Below, piece by piece: positions 34,353-42,607 of a DNA stretch of 64,000 nt. Both the position numbers and the translations under genes were made by a program. The notes under the pieces are model-generated. The model saw only the letters and a list, made by a program, of their open reading frames with translations, ran no database searches and was not told the DNA's origin. Each line of letters starts with the position of its first letter. Positions within the stretch are counted from its first letter, which is position 1. Source of the DNA: Paracidovorax avenae ATCC 19860 (GTDB lineage: Bacteria; Pseudomonadota; Gammaproteobacteria; Burkholderiales; Burkholderiaceae_C); the NCBI RefSeq assembly GCF_000176855.2, contig NC_015138.1, forward strand, positions 3,658,001 to 3,722,000, given 5' to 3'.

Positions 34353-35855
34353 ATGCGCGACATGACCCCTCCGCAGACTGCGCCAGGGCGGCAGCGCGCG
34401 CTCTGGCCGGCCGTTACCCTGGCAGGCTCCGGCCTGGCCGCCGCGGGTGCCCTGCTGCTGGCCGGCGGCGCCGCGGCCGGCGACCCGCCCGACCCGCTCG
34501 GGGAGAAGACCGGCGGCGACACCACGGTCTATGCCACCGGCCGCAATGCCTTCTCGTTCCCTGCAGCCAACCTGGAGGACGCGGAACGCACGCGCTTCGT
34601 GATCGGCAATTCGTTCTTCAAGCGCAACTGGGTGGAAGCCGGCGCCTCGACCAAGGCGCGCGACGGCCTGGGCCCGCATTTCATCGCGCGCTCCTGCGGC
34701 GGCTGCCACGTGCAGGATGGCCGCGGCGAGCCGCCGGAGATATTCAACCGCCTGGGCGAAACGCGGGACCCGATCGTCTCGCTGCTCATCCGCCTGTCGA
34801 TTCCCGGCACCGACCCGCACGGCGGCCCCAACCCGGAGCCGGTGTATGGCGACCAGCTCAACACGGCGGCCGTGCAGGGCGTGAAGCCCGAGGGCACGGT
34901 CACGCTGCGCTACGAGACCGTCAAGGGCAGCTTCGCCGACGGCACGCCCTACACCCTGCTGAAGCCGCACTACGGCGTGCGCGACCTGGGCTACGGGCCG
35001 CTGCATGCCGGCACCATGCTCAGCCCGCGCATCGCGCCGCAGGTCATCGGCGTGGGGCTGCTGGAGGCAATCGACGAGGCCGACATCCTCGCCAACGCGG
35101 CCGACCAGACGGCCGCGCCCGGCCCGGTCAAGGGACGGCCCAACCATGTCTGGGATGCACCGTCGGGCCGCAAGATGCTGGGCCGCTTCGGCTGGAAGGC
35201 CAACGTGGCCACCCTCGCGCACCAGACGGGTGGTGCCTTCGTCGGTGACATGGGCATCACCTCCCGGCACTTTCCGAGCGAGCACTGCACCACCACGCAG
35301 GTGGACTGCGGCGCAGCGCCCAGCGGCCGCAGCGCGGGCGCGCGCGGCCAGGAAGGCGTGGAGATCGACGACAAGACCTTCGACGACGTGGTCTTCTACC
35401 AGGCCACGCTGGCCCCGCCCGCGCGCCGCGACGTGAACGACGCCACCGTGCTGCGCGGCCAGGCGCTGTTCGCCCAGGCCCAGTGCGCCGCCTGCCACCG
35501 CCCGAGCTACGTCACGAAGGAAGGCCCGTTTCCCCGGCTGACCAGCAAGGCCCTGTCGGGCCAGCGGATCTGGCCCTACACCGATCTGCTGCTGCACGAC
35601 ATGGGCGAGGGCCTGGCCGACGGGCGGCCCGACTTCCTGGCCAGCGGCCGGCAGTGGCGCACGCCGCCGCTATGGGGCATCGGGCTCATCAAGGACGTGA
35701 ACGGCCACACCCGGCTGCTGCACGACGGCCGCGCGCGCGGCGTGCTGGAGGCCATCCTCTGGCACGGCGGCGAGGCGGAAGAAGCGAAGCAGAACGTGCT
35801 GAAGATGGACAAGGCCGAGCGCGATGCGCTGGTCCGATTCGTGGAGTCCCTATGA
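34353..35855 (+). CDS. di-haem cytochrome-like oxidoreductase (DUF1111)
   Basis: This 500-residue exported protein has two covalent haem motifs: CGGCH at residues 115-119 and CAACH at 378-382. It matches the DUF1111 'di-haem oxidoreductase, putative peroxidase' family that accompanies imelysins. The N-terminal hydrophobic segment (residues 20-40) is a signal peptide or anchor. The ATG at 34353 is used; a GTG at 34344 overlapping the previous stop (GTGA) is also possible. It may supply redox chemistry for periplasmic iron uptake. The stop overlaps the next start (ATGA). Confidence 0.85.
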   Translation: MRDMTPPQTAPGRQRALWPAVTLAGSGLAAAGALLLAGGAAAGDPPDPLGEKTGGDTTVYATGRNAFSFPAANLEDAERTRFVIGNSFFKRNWVEAGASTKARDGLGPHFIARSCGGCHVQDGRGEPPEIFNRLGETRDPIVSLLIRLSIPGTDPHGGPNPEPVYGDQLNTAAVQGVKPEGTVTLRYETVKGSFADGTPYTLLKPHYGVRDLGYGPLHAGTMLSPRIAPQVIGVGLLEAIDEADILANAADQTAAPGPVKGRPNHVWDAPSGRKMLGRFGWKANVATLAHQTGGAFVGDMGITSRHFPSEHCTTTQVDCGAAPSGRSAGARGQEGVEIDDKTFDDVVFYQATLAPPARRDVNDATVLRGQALFAQAQCAACHRPSYVTKEGPFPRLTSKALSGQRIWPYTDLLLHDMGEGLADGRPDFLASGRQWRTPPLWGIGLIKDVNGHTRLLHDGRARGVLEAILWHGGEAEEAKQNVLKMDKAERDALVRFVESL

Positions 35856-36979
35856 CCGCATCCCTCGAACTTCTTACCGCCCTGCGCCGCCGTGGCGCGC
35901 CGGCCCTGTGGGCCGCGGGTGCCGCGCTGCTGTCAGCGGGCGCGCAGGCCCAGGCCCCGGTCGACTGGCGCCACGATGCCGTGCCGTTCTACGACACCAC
36001 GCACGCGCTGCAGGGGCTCTACACCCACTGGGGCCTGCCGCGCGCCACGGAGTTCGCCCAGGCATCGGGCGCCCTGCCCCCGGCGCTGCGCGCGCTCTGC
36101 TCCGCCGCGCCCGACGGCTCGTCCGCAGCGCTGGCCGGCGCGCGCCAGGCGTGGCAGCGCGCCATGCTGGCCTGGGAGAGTCTCTCCGCCGTGGCCGTCG
36201 GCCCGGTGGTGGCGCGCCGCGCACAGCGCCAGATCGACTTCATGCCCACGCGCCCGCAGCTCATCGAGCGCGCGATCAAGGCGCAGCCGCAGGGCGCCAC
36301 GGCCTTCGAGCGCGTGGGCACGCCGGCCAAGGGCCTGCCTGCGCTCGAATGGCTGCTGTGGACCCAGCCGGCGCAGCCCGCCTCGCCCGCCTGCAGCTAT
36401 GCGGTGGAAGTCGCGCTCGACGTGGAGCGCGAAGCCGTGGCCCAGCAGGCCGCGTTCAGCGAAGCCTCGCAAACCGACTGGGCCGCCGAGGACCAGCAAG
36501 AGCGCTCCGCCCAGGCCATGGGCGAATTCATCAACCAGTGGGTGGGCGGCATCGAGCGCCTGCGCTGGGCGCACATGGAAAAGCCCCTGCGTGCCGCCCA
36601 GGGCACGCGCGCACCCGATTACCCGCGCGCGGCCAGCGGCCAGGCCGGCGCGGCCTGGAAGGCCGAATGGGCCGCCCTGCGCGCCCTCACGGTGCAGGCG
36701 GACGGCACGCCGCCGGTGCAGCCGGGCCAGGGAGCGGTGCCGCTGGAAACCTACCTGCGCGGGCGGGGGCTGAACCCGCTTGCCGACCGGCTGCGCGAGG
36801 TGGCCCTGCGCATCGACGCGGCAATGGCGGCCGTCGCCGGTCCGGATGCCGCTGCGGCCGACGGCCCGCGGGTCCTGCAGGCGGCGAAAGAACTCAGTGC
36901 CCTCAAGCGGCTCGCCGAAGCCGATGTGGCGCCGGCCCTGCAGGTCAGCATCGGATTCTCGGATGCGGACGGGGATTGA
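35852..36979 (+). CDS. imelysin-family protein, second copy
   Basis: This 375-residue exported imelysin homologue differs from the first one. It has a signal peptide (about residues 10-34, AQAQA), then FYDTTHALQGLYTHWGLPRA, and a motif region GLPALEWLLW where the usual GxHxxE is modified to GLPALE, lacking the His. Loss of that histidine suggests it does not bind metal the same way. It overlaps both neighbours (4 bp and 17 bp), confirming one operon. Confidence 0.82.
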   Translation: MTASLELLTALRRRGAPALWAAGAALLSAGAQAQAPVDWRHDAVPFYDTTHALQGLYTHWGLPRATEFAQASGALPPALRALCSAAPDGSSAALAGARQAWQRAMLAWESLSAVAVGPVVARRAQRQIDFMPTRPQLIERAIKAQPQGATAFERVGTPAKGLPALEWLLWTQPAQPASPACSYAVEVALDVEREAVAQQAAFSEASQTDWAAEDQQERSAQAMGEFINQWVGGIERLRWAHMEKPLRAAQGTRAPDYPRAASGQAGAAWKAEWAALRALTVQADGTPPVQPGQGAVPLETYLRGRGLNPLADRLREVALRIDAAMAAVAGPDAAAADGPRVLQAAKELSALKRLAEADVAPALQVSIGFSDADGD

Positions 36980-38156
36980 CGCAGTGGGCGCATGGAGCAC
37001 GCGCGGCCATGGCTTCCCGGGCGGGCCTTCGCGGCGATCGGCCCTGCGCACGCTGGCCGGCATCGGCCTTGCCGTGCCGTTGTCCGGTACCTGGAACGGT
37101 GCGAGCGCGTCGGGCACGCCCCTGCGGCTCGCGGCCGCCTGGCAGCAGGAGAATGGCAGCTACCGCATCGGACTGCTGGAGGCGCAACCCGGATCCGGCA
37201 CCGCATTGCGCGCGCTGCATGCGCTGGAGATCCCCACGCGCGCGCACGGCCTGTGCCCGCTGCCCGACGGCAGCATCGTGGCCGCATCGCGCCGCCCGGG
37301 CGACTGGCTGCTGCGCTGGTGGCCGGGCACGGCACGCGACCCCGTCTGGCAGTGGACCGACGGCCAGCGCTCGTTCAATGGCCACGTGATCGCGTCACCG
37401 GACGCACGGCTGCTGCTCTCCACCGAAACCGAGGCGGACACGGGGCGCAGCCTCGTCGTGGTCCGCGATGCCGCCAGCCTGGAGGTGCGCGCGGAATGGC
37501 CCACGCAGGGCATCGATGCGCACGAGCTGATCTGGGACCGGCGAGCGCCGGTGTACGGCATGCCCACCCTGATCGTGGCCAATGGCGGCGTGCCGACGGC
37601 CCCCGAGACCGGCCGCGTGAAGCGGGCGCTGGACACCATGGATTCGTCCATCGTGCGGCTGCACGGGGACACGGGCGAAACCCTGGGGCAATGGCGTCTC
37701 GGGGACCGCCGCCTGAGCCTGCGCCACCTCGCCTGGAATCCGCGTGCGGACGTACTCGGCATCGCACTGCAAGCCGAGCACGACGGGCAGGACGCGCGCG
37801 CGGCGGCACCAGTGCTCGCGCTCTTCGATGGCAAGGTGCTGCGGGCCGCAGAGCCGGCGCCGCAGGGGCTGCCCGGCGGCCTGCGGGGGTACGGAGGCAG
37901 CATCGCCGGATTGCCGGAAGGCTGGACCGTCAGCTGCCCCCGCGCCCAGGGCATCGCCGTCTTCGACGCCCGCGGTCGGTGGCAACGGCTCATTCCGCTG
38001 CCCGAGGCCTGCGCGCTGGCGGTGCAGGATTCAGCGCTTTGGGCGGCCGGAGTGGAACAGACACTGGAGAATGCGCAGGGCACGGCGCCGCTGCACCACC
38101 CCCACGGCCCGTCGCTCGCGGATGCGCGGGTGGACAACCACTGGTACCCCGCCTGA
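36963..38156 (+). CDS. DUF1513-family Tat-exported protein
   Basis: This 397-residue protein has a twin-arginine leader (PSRRSALRTLAGIGLAVPLS, residues 22-41) and a beta-propeller-like body typical of DUF1513. Recognisable blocks are RAHGLCPLPDGSIVAASRRP, NGHVIASPDARLLLSTETE and ANGGVPTAPETGR, the last being very characteristic. DUF1513 proteins are the usual last member of imelysin/di-haem operons under Fur control. The ATG at 36963 overlaps the imelysin gene by 17 bp. Confidence 0.85.
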   Translation: MRTGIDAVGAWSTRGHGFPGGPSRRSALRTLAGIGLAVPLSGTWNGASASGTPLRLAAAWQQENGSYRIGLLEAQPGSGTALRALHALEIPTRAHGLCPLPDGSIVAASRRPGDWLLRWWPGTARDPVWQWTDGQRSFNGHVIASPDARLLLSTETEADTGRSLVVVRDAASLEVRAEWPTQGIDAHELIWDRRAPVYGMPTLIVANGGVPTAPETGRVKRALDTMDSSIVRLHGDTGETLGQWRLGDRRLSLRHLAWNPRADVLGIALQAEHDGQDARAAAPVLALFDGKVLRAAEPAPQGLPGGLRGYGGSIAGLPEGWTVSCPRAQGIAVFDARGRWQRLIPLPEACALAVQDSALWAAGVEQTLENAQGTAPLHHPHGPSLADARVDNHWYPA

Positions 38157-38277
38157 TCCATAAATCACGGTCGAGCTACATCCAGAGACACTCATACGGA
38201 AAGTTATACAAGGCATTACAACGGCGACCTTTTGCGTAAGGTTTTACTTACACTCCGGCGATTCTGCGAGGTCGCCA
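38157..38277 (+). promoter_or_regulatory. promoter region of the collagen-like operon
   Basis: This 121-bp stretch is notably AT-rich for the window. It contains GTAAG-GTTTTA-CTTAC (38236-38251), a 5-bp inverted repeat, and GGAAAGTTATACAAGGC with a TTATAC -10-like hexamer near 38202. The start codon at 38278 follows closely. It probably holds the promoter and an operator of the five-gene operon. Confidence 0.45.
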
Positions 38278-39096
38278 ATGCCTTTTTCTCCACCCCATCG
38301 CATCCGTTTCGCCGCGCTCTGCTGGGCGGGCGCCATGCACTGCCATGCCGTGCTGGCGGCGGACATCCTGCTGGCCCCTCCGCCCAACGGCGGCTTCTCG
38401 GTGACCAGCAGCGACAAGACGCAGATCCGGCTGCGCGTGGACGAGGCCTCGGGCACTGTCACGATGCCCGGGCTGGCCTCGGTGCCGCAGCAGGGCACGC
38501 CCGTGTGCCATGGTCCGGGCGGCGTGCTCGGCGATTGCAGCGCCGGGGTCGTCGGGGCCACCGGGGCGACCGGAGCCACGGGTGCGACCGGCCCGGCAGG
38601 GGCGACCGGCCCCACGGGCAGCGCGGGCCCCACGGGAGCGACAGGCGCTGCGGGGCCCACGGGGGCATCCGGTGCCACTGGAACCATCGGCCCCACGGGT
38701 GCGGCCGGCCCTGCCGGGCCCGCAGGTCCGACCGGCCCTACCGGTGCGACGGGAGCGACAGGCACCCAGGGCGGCATCGGTCCGGCCGGGCCCACGGGCG
38801 CGACGGGCTCCGTGAGCGCGGCCGTCGCGATCCGGACTTTCACGCTGCCCAACGTGGGCAGCGACACCTGTACAGTCGTGTCCTGCTGCAATCCCGGAGA
38901 GAAAGTGCTGGGTGGCGGACACGCCGCGAATACCGGCAGGGCCTCGCCCGAAGATGCAGCCGTCTACGTCGGCGAGAGCCGCCCGGTCGATAGCTGCGGA
39001 GGCACCGCAGGTACTCTCGGCTGGTCGGTGAAGATACTCAATTCGTACCGCGCGAACCTGCAGAGCTGCTCCGCCTACGCCATTTGCTCGCAGTAG
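38278..39096 (+). CDS. collagen-like exported protein
   Basis: This 272-residue protein has a signal peptide (residues 1-27) and a short beta-rich N-domain ([20 protein letters not shown]). It then has about 30 uninterrupted Gly-X-Y triplets, mostly GAT, GPT and GPA, at about residues 89-178. The C-terminal domain has six cysteines (including [21 protein letters not shown] and [10 protein letters not shown]). GXY repeats rich in threonine form bacterial collagen triple helices. The C-domain may cap or trimerise the fibre. It is the first gene of an operon with a hydroxylase and a sulfotransferase. Confidence 0.85.
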   Translation: MPFSPPHRIRFAALCWAGAMHCHAVLAADILLAPPPNGGFSVTSSDKTQIRLRVDEASGTVTMPGLASVPQQGTPVCHGPGGVLGDCSAGVVGATGATGATGATGPAGATGPTGSAGPTGATGAAGPTGASGATGTIGPTGAAGPAGPAGPTGPTGATGATGTQGGIGPAGPTGATGSVSAAVAIRTFTLPNVGSDTCTVVSCCNPGEKVLGGGHAANTGRASPEDAAVYVGESRPVDSCGGTAGTLGWSVKILNSYRANLQSCSAYAICSQ

Positions 39097-39119
39097 CGCC
39101 AAGCCTTCCGGTTGCCGCG

Positions 39120-39974
39120 ATGACCGAGACCACGCACACGCCCCAGGCCCGGCACGACGCCGCCACGCCAGAGTTCCCGCATGCACGGCGCATTGCCTGC
39201 GGCATCGACATGGCCGCCGCACTGGCGGAGATCGATGCATTGCCTGACGCCCAGTGGTGCCCGCATTTCAACCTCGCCAAACACAACGGCGGCTGGCATG
39301 TGGCCGCACTGCGCGGCACGCCCCGCTCGCCCCTGGCCGCCGCGCCGGGGGAGTTCTCCGCCGACCTCTACCAGGACGGCGCCGCGATGGCGCAGTGCCC
39401 GTCCGTGCGCGCGCTGGTGGCCGCCATCGCGGGCGACGCGCCCCTGAAATCGGTACGGGTGCTGCGGCTGGCGCCCGGAGGCACCATCCTCGAACACACC
39501 GATCCAGGGGTCGGCCTGCGGGATGGCGAAGCCCGCCTGCACCTGCCGTTGCGCACGCACGACGAGGTGTTCTTCTACGTGGGCGGCGAGCGCGTTCCCA
39601 TGCGCGCGGGGGAGTGGTGGTACGCCGATTTTTCCCTGCCCCACCGCGTGGCCAACCGGGGAACCCGCGAGCGCCTGCACCTCGTGGTCGATTGCGCGGC
39701 CACGCCAGCGCTGCACAAGGCCATCGCCGCGGGAGATGCGGGCTCGCCGCTGTCCGAAGCGCACGACCCGCAATGGCAGTTCGCACGGTTCCGCCAGGAG
39801 GTCTTCGGCGATCCGGCGCTGCAGGAACGCCTGATCGGCATCCGCTCGCGCGAGGATTTCGCACAGGCCTGCGTGCAGCAGGGCCAGGCCCTGGGCCGGT
39901 ATTTTTCCGAGGCGGAGGTCCTGTCCGCCATGGCCTGCGGGCGCGATGCATGGACGCGGCAATGGATCGTCTGA
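39120..39974 (+). CDS. aspartyl/asparaginyl beta-hydroxylase-family dioxygenase
   Basis: This 284-residue Fe(II)/2-oxoglutarate oxygenase carries the facial triad in LEHTDPGVGL (His-x-Asp) and SLPHRVANRG (distal His), plus RLHLPLRTHD and RLHLVVDC with the arginine that binds 2-oxoglutarate. The family hydroxylates Asp/Asn side chains in peptides, or free amino acids. There is no signal peptide, so it acts in the cytoplasm before export of any substrate. The start at 39120 avoids overlap with the collagen gene; an in-frame ATG at 39084 exists. It is 23 bp after the collagen-like gene. Confidence 0.82.
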   Translation: MTETTHTPQARHDAATPEFPHARRIACGIDMAAALAEIDALPDAQWCPHFNLAKHNGGWHVAALRGTPRSPLAAAPGEFSADLYQDGAAMAQCPSVRALVAAIAGDAPLKSVRVLRLAPGGTILEHTDPGVGLRDGEARLHLPLRTHDEVFFYVGGERVPMRAGEWWYADFSLPHRVANRGTRERLHLVVDCAATPALHKAIAAGDAGSPLSEAHDPQWQFARFRQEVFGDPALQERLIGIRSREDFAQACVQQGQALGRYFSEAEVLSAMACGRDAWTRQWIV

Positions 39975-40969
39975 ATTTCGAGGGCTGGTCGCCCATCCGC
40001 CTCTACCGGGAACCGGGCGGCGAACTGCTCGTGGACTGGATGCGCGCACCGCCGGAGGTCACGCGCACGCCCTTCTTCGCCGACGGCGTGCAGAACGCGA
40101 TGCAGTGGCCGTTCCACCAGGCATTCCGCCGGCAGACACCCCTGGCCGACCTGATCGGCTGGGCGCAGGTCTCGCCGGGCCTGCAGCCGTCGGGCATCAT
40201 CTTCCACGTCTCGCGCTGCGGCTCGACCCTCGTCACCCAGGCCTTCGCGGCGCTCGATGACCACGTGGCCCTGTCGGAGCCACCGCCGCTGGATGACCTG
40301 CTGCGTGCGGAACACCGGCTGCCGGGCCTGGACCCGGCCCAGGCACTCGCCGCTGCGCGGGCCTTCGCGAGCGCATGGGCCCAGCCATCGCTGCCCGGAC
40401 ATGAAACCCGGCGAAGCCACCTCGTCATCAAGTGCGACTGCTGGGACACTGCCCTGGCCGGCCGCATCGCCGAAGCCTGGCCCGGTACGCCGTGGCTTTT
40501 CCTCTACCGCGATCCGGTGGAGGTGCTGGTGTCGCAGATGCAGCAGCGCGCGGCGTACCTGATCCCCGGCGGACCGCTCGGCGTCAACCCTGCCGATATC
40601 TCCTTCGACGAAGCGCTGCGCATGGGCCCGGAGGCCTATTGCGCGCGCAGCCTGGGCAGCATCTATGCCGCGATGGTCCGGGAATTCCGGCCGGGACGCA
40701 CGCTGCTGCTCGACTACCGGCAACTGCCCGGGGCGATCCTCGACGCCATCGCGCCGCATTTCGGCATGCAGCCCGGCGTGCAGGCCACCGAACGCATGCA
40801 GGCCACCTTCGGCGTGCATGCGAAGAATCCCTTGCATCCCTTCACGCCCGACGCCGGACGCAAGCACCGCGAAGCACCGCAGCGGCTGCGCGAGCTGGCA
40901 CGGGAATGGATCGCCCCGCACTACGATGCCCTGGAGCGGCTGCGTGCCGAAGGAGCGACACTCCCATGA
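39962..40969 (+). CDS. PAPS-dependent sulfotransferase-family protein
   Basis: This 335-residue cytoplasmic protein has the 5'-phosphosulfate-binding loop IIFHVSRCGSTLVTQAF (about residues 79-95) and the 3'-phosphate-binding strand FLYRDPVEVLVSQ. It would transfer sulfate from PAPS to a hydroxyl or amine; substrates of these bacterial enzymes are rarely known. Starts at 39950 or 39962 both overlap the hydroxylase gene, and its stop overlaps the next start (ATGA), so it is tightly coupled to both. No PAPS-synthesis gene is nearby. Confidence 0.8.
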   Translation: MDRLNFEGWSPIRLYREPGGELLVDWMRAPPEVTRTPFFADGVQNAMQWPFHQAFRRQTPLADLIGWAQVSPGLQPSGIIFHVSRCGSTLVTQAFAALDDHVALSEPPPLDDLLRAEHRLPGLDPAQALAAARAFASAWAQPSLPGHETRRSHLVIKCDCWDTALAGRIAEAWPGTPWLFLYRDPVEVLVSQMQQRAAYLIPGGPLGVNPADISFDEALRMGPEAYCARSLGSIYAAMVREFRPGRTLLLDYRQLPGAILDAIAPHFGMQPGVQATERMQATFGVHAKNPLHPFTPDAGRKHREAPQRLRELAREWIAPHYDALERLRAEGATLP

Positions 40970-42021
40970 CCCTTCCGACCCCCACCCTCGCGCGGCTCGG
41001 CCGCCGCGGCTTCCTCGGGGCATCGGCCTCCACCGCCGCAGCCGCCGCCACGGCCAGTGCCCCGGCGGCTGTCCTGGCGGCCGCCTCCGCGGGAACCGGC
41101 AGGCCATCCGCCTCCGCGGCGCACCGCACCGTGGGCGTGCTGCTGCCGGAATCGTCCCGCTACCCCACGCTGTCCGCGGAGTTCCTCGCGGGCCTGGACG
41201 CCGGGGCCGCCGCCTCCGGCCTGGCATCGCCGCGCTGGCTGCCCCTGCCCTACGGCCGCAGCGTGCGCTCGGCGCTGCGGCAGGCACGCGCCGCCGTGGA
41301 AACCGGCACCGTGGATGCACTGGCGGGATGGCTGCCGATGGATGCCGCCATGGAGCTCGCGCCGCTGCTGCAGCAGCGCCAGGTGCCCTTCCTCGCAAGC
41401 GATACGGGCGCCGACCGGCTTGCCGACCTCTCTTCCGCGCGGTCACCCTGGTTGGTTCCGCACACGCTTGCGCTGTGGCAATCCTGCGCCGCCCTCGGAC
41501 AGGAGGCGCCCCGGCGCTGGGGCCCCCGTGCGGTGCTTTGCATGGGCCTGCTCGAAAGCGGATACGACTTTCCGCACGAGTTCCGTGCCGCATTCGAGGC
41601 CGCGGGGGGCAAGGTGGCCGCCACCCATGTCTCGGGCCTGCCGGACGGACGACCCGAGTTCGACGGGCTGCGGGCCGCGCTGAAAGGAACGCCAGCCGAC
41701 TTCGTGGTGGCGCTGTACTCGGGCCGGCAGGCAGAGCGCTTCCGCGCAGCATGGCGGCGCCTCGGCATGCACCGCCAGGGGTCCCTGGTGGGCAGTCCGG
41801 TCGCGCTCGAAAGCCCTCTATCCGAATCGCCCCCGGCAGCGGCCCTGCAGTTGGGCACCGATGCAGGGGATCGCCTGGCCCGGTGGCAGGCGGCGGCTCC
41901 CGGCGGAGCGCTGGAGGCTATGGCCCCGCTGCATGGTGCTCTCCCGGAACCGGCATCCCAGCCCGCAGCCGCACGCCCGCGCGTGCGCAGTGGCTGGACC
42001 AACCCCTATCTCGTGACTTGA
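40966..42021 (+). CDS. Tat-exported type I periplasmic binding protein
   Basis: This 351-residue protein has an N-terminal twin-arginine-type signal (LGRRGFLGASASTAAAAATA) and a body resembling branched-chain amino-acid (Leu/Ile/Val) receptors: RTVGVLLPESSRYPTLSAEF and GPRAVLCMGLLESGYDFPHE. It ends in an odd tail, RSGWTNPYLVT. There are no permease or ATPase genes, so it may be a sensor or binding partner, not a transporter subunit. It overlaps the sulfotransferase gene by 4 bp and precedes the tail-collar gene by 16 bp. Confidence 0.72.
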   Translation: MTLPTPTLARLGRRGFLGASASTAAAAATASAPAAVLAAASAGTGRPSASAAHRTVGVLLPESSRYPTLSAEFLAGLDAGAAASGLASPRWLPLPYGRSVRSALRQARAAVETGTVDALAGWLPMDAAMELAPLLQQRQVPFLASDTGADRLADLSSARSPWLVPHTLALWQSCAALGQEAPRRWGPRAVLCMGLLESGYDFPHEFRAAFEAAGGKVAATHVSGLPDGRPEFDGLRAALKGTPADFVVALYSGRQAERFRAAWRRLGMHRQGSLVGSPVALESPLSESPPAAALQLGTDAGDRLARWQAAAPGGALEAMAPLHGALPEPASQPAAARPRVRSGWTNPYLVT

Positions 42022-42037
42022 TGAAGGATAAAAAGAC

Positions 42038-42571
42038 ATGGCACTGGATCCATTCATCGGCGAAATCAGCATTTTCGCCGGCAACTACCCTCCCAAGGGC
42101 TGGGCGTTCTGCCAGGGGCAAATCCTGTCCATCGCGCAGAACAGCGCGCTCTTTGCCCTGCTGGGCACGACCTATGGAGGCAACGGCGTGACGACGTTCG
42201 CGCTGCCCGACCTGCGGGGGCGGATCCCGCTGGGCCCGGGACAGGGCCTGGGATCGCCGACGAACTACATGCAGGGACAGGTGGGTGGGCAGGAGACAGT
42301 GACATTGCTGAGCAACCAGATGCCGGCGCATGTGCACACGGCCTCGGTCGCGGTGAGCAGCAGCCAGGGGAACTCCCCGGCCCCCAACGGCCGCTATCTG
42401 GCCGCGTCCGACCAGCGCAATGACCAGTACACCGACCAGGGCCCCGACGGCACCCTGGCTGGCGTCACGACCAACGTCGCCGGAAGCAGCATGCCCCACG
42501 AGAACATGCCGCCCTACCTCTGCCTCAATTTCATCATCGCCCTGCAGGGCGTGTTCCCGTCGCGCAACTGA
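42038..42571 (+). CDS. phage tail-collar (Mdp-type) protein
   Basis: This 177-residue protein belongs to the tail-collar family also called microcystin-dependent (MdpB-like) proteins. The family start is FIGEISIFAGNYPPKGWAFC, then LFALLGTTYGGNGVTTFALP and DLRGRIPLGPG, and the end MPPYLCLNFIIALQGVFPS. Collar domains trimerise at fibre tips. It has no signal peptide and no accompanying phage genes. As the last gene of the operon it may build a fibre together with, or parallel to, the collagen-like protein. Confidence 0.85.
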   Translation: MALDPFIGEISIFAGNYPPKGWAFCQGQILSIAQNSALFALLGTTYGGNGVTTFALPDLRGRIPLGPGQGLGSPTNYMQGQVGGQETVTLLSNQMPAHVHTASVAVSSSQGNSPAPNGRYLAASDQRNDQYTDQGPDGTLAGVTTNVAGSSMPHENMPPYLCLNFIIALQGVFPSRN

Positions 42572-42607
42572 CCGGCCGGGCCGGCGCGGAAGGCCCCGCC
42601 CTCCGCG

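Noticed and set aside
42038..42571. Prophage or tailocin remnant suggested by the tail-collar gene
   Set aside because: No capsid, tail tube, portal, lysis or integrase genes are nearby, and the gene is coupled to metabolic-type enzymes; the Mdp subgroup is commonly non-phage.
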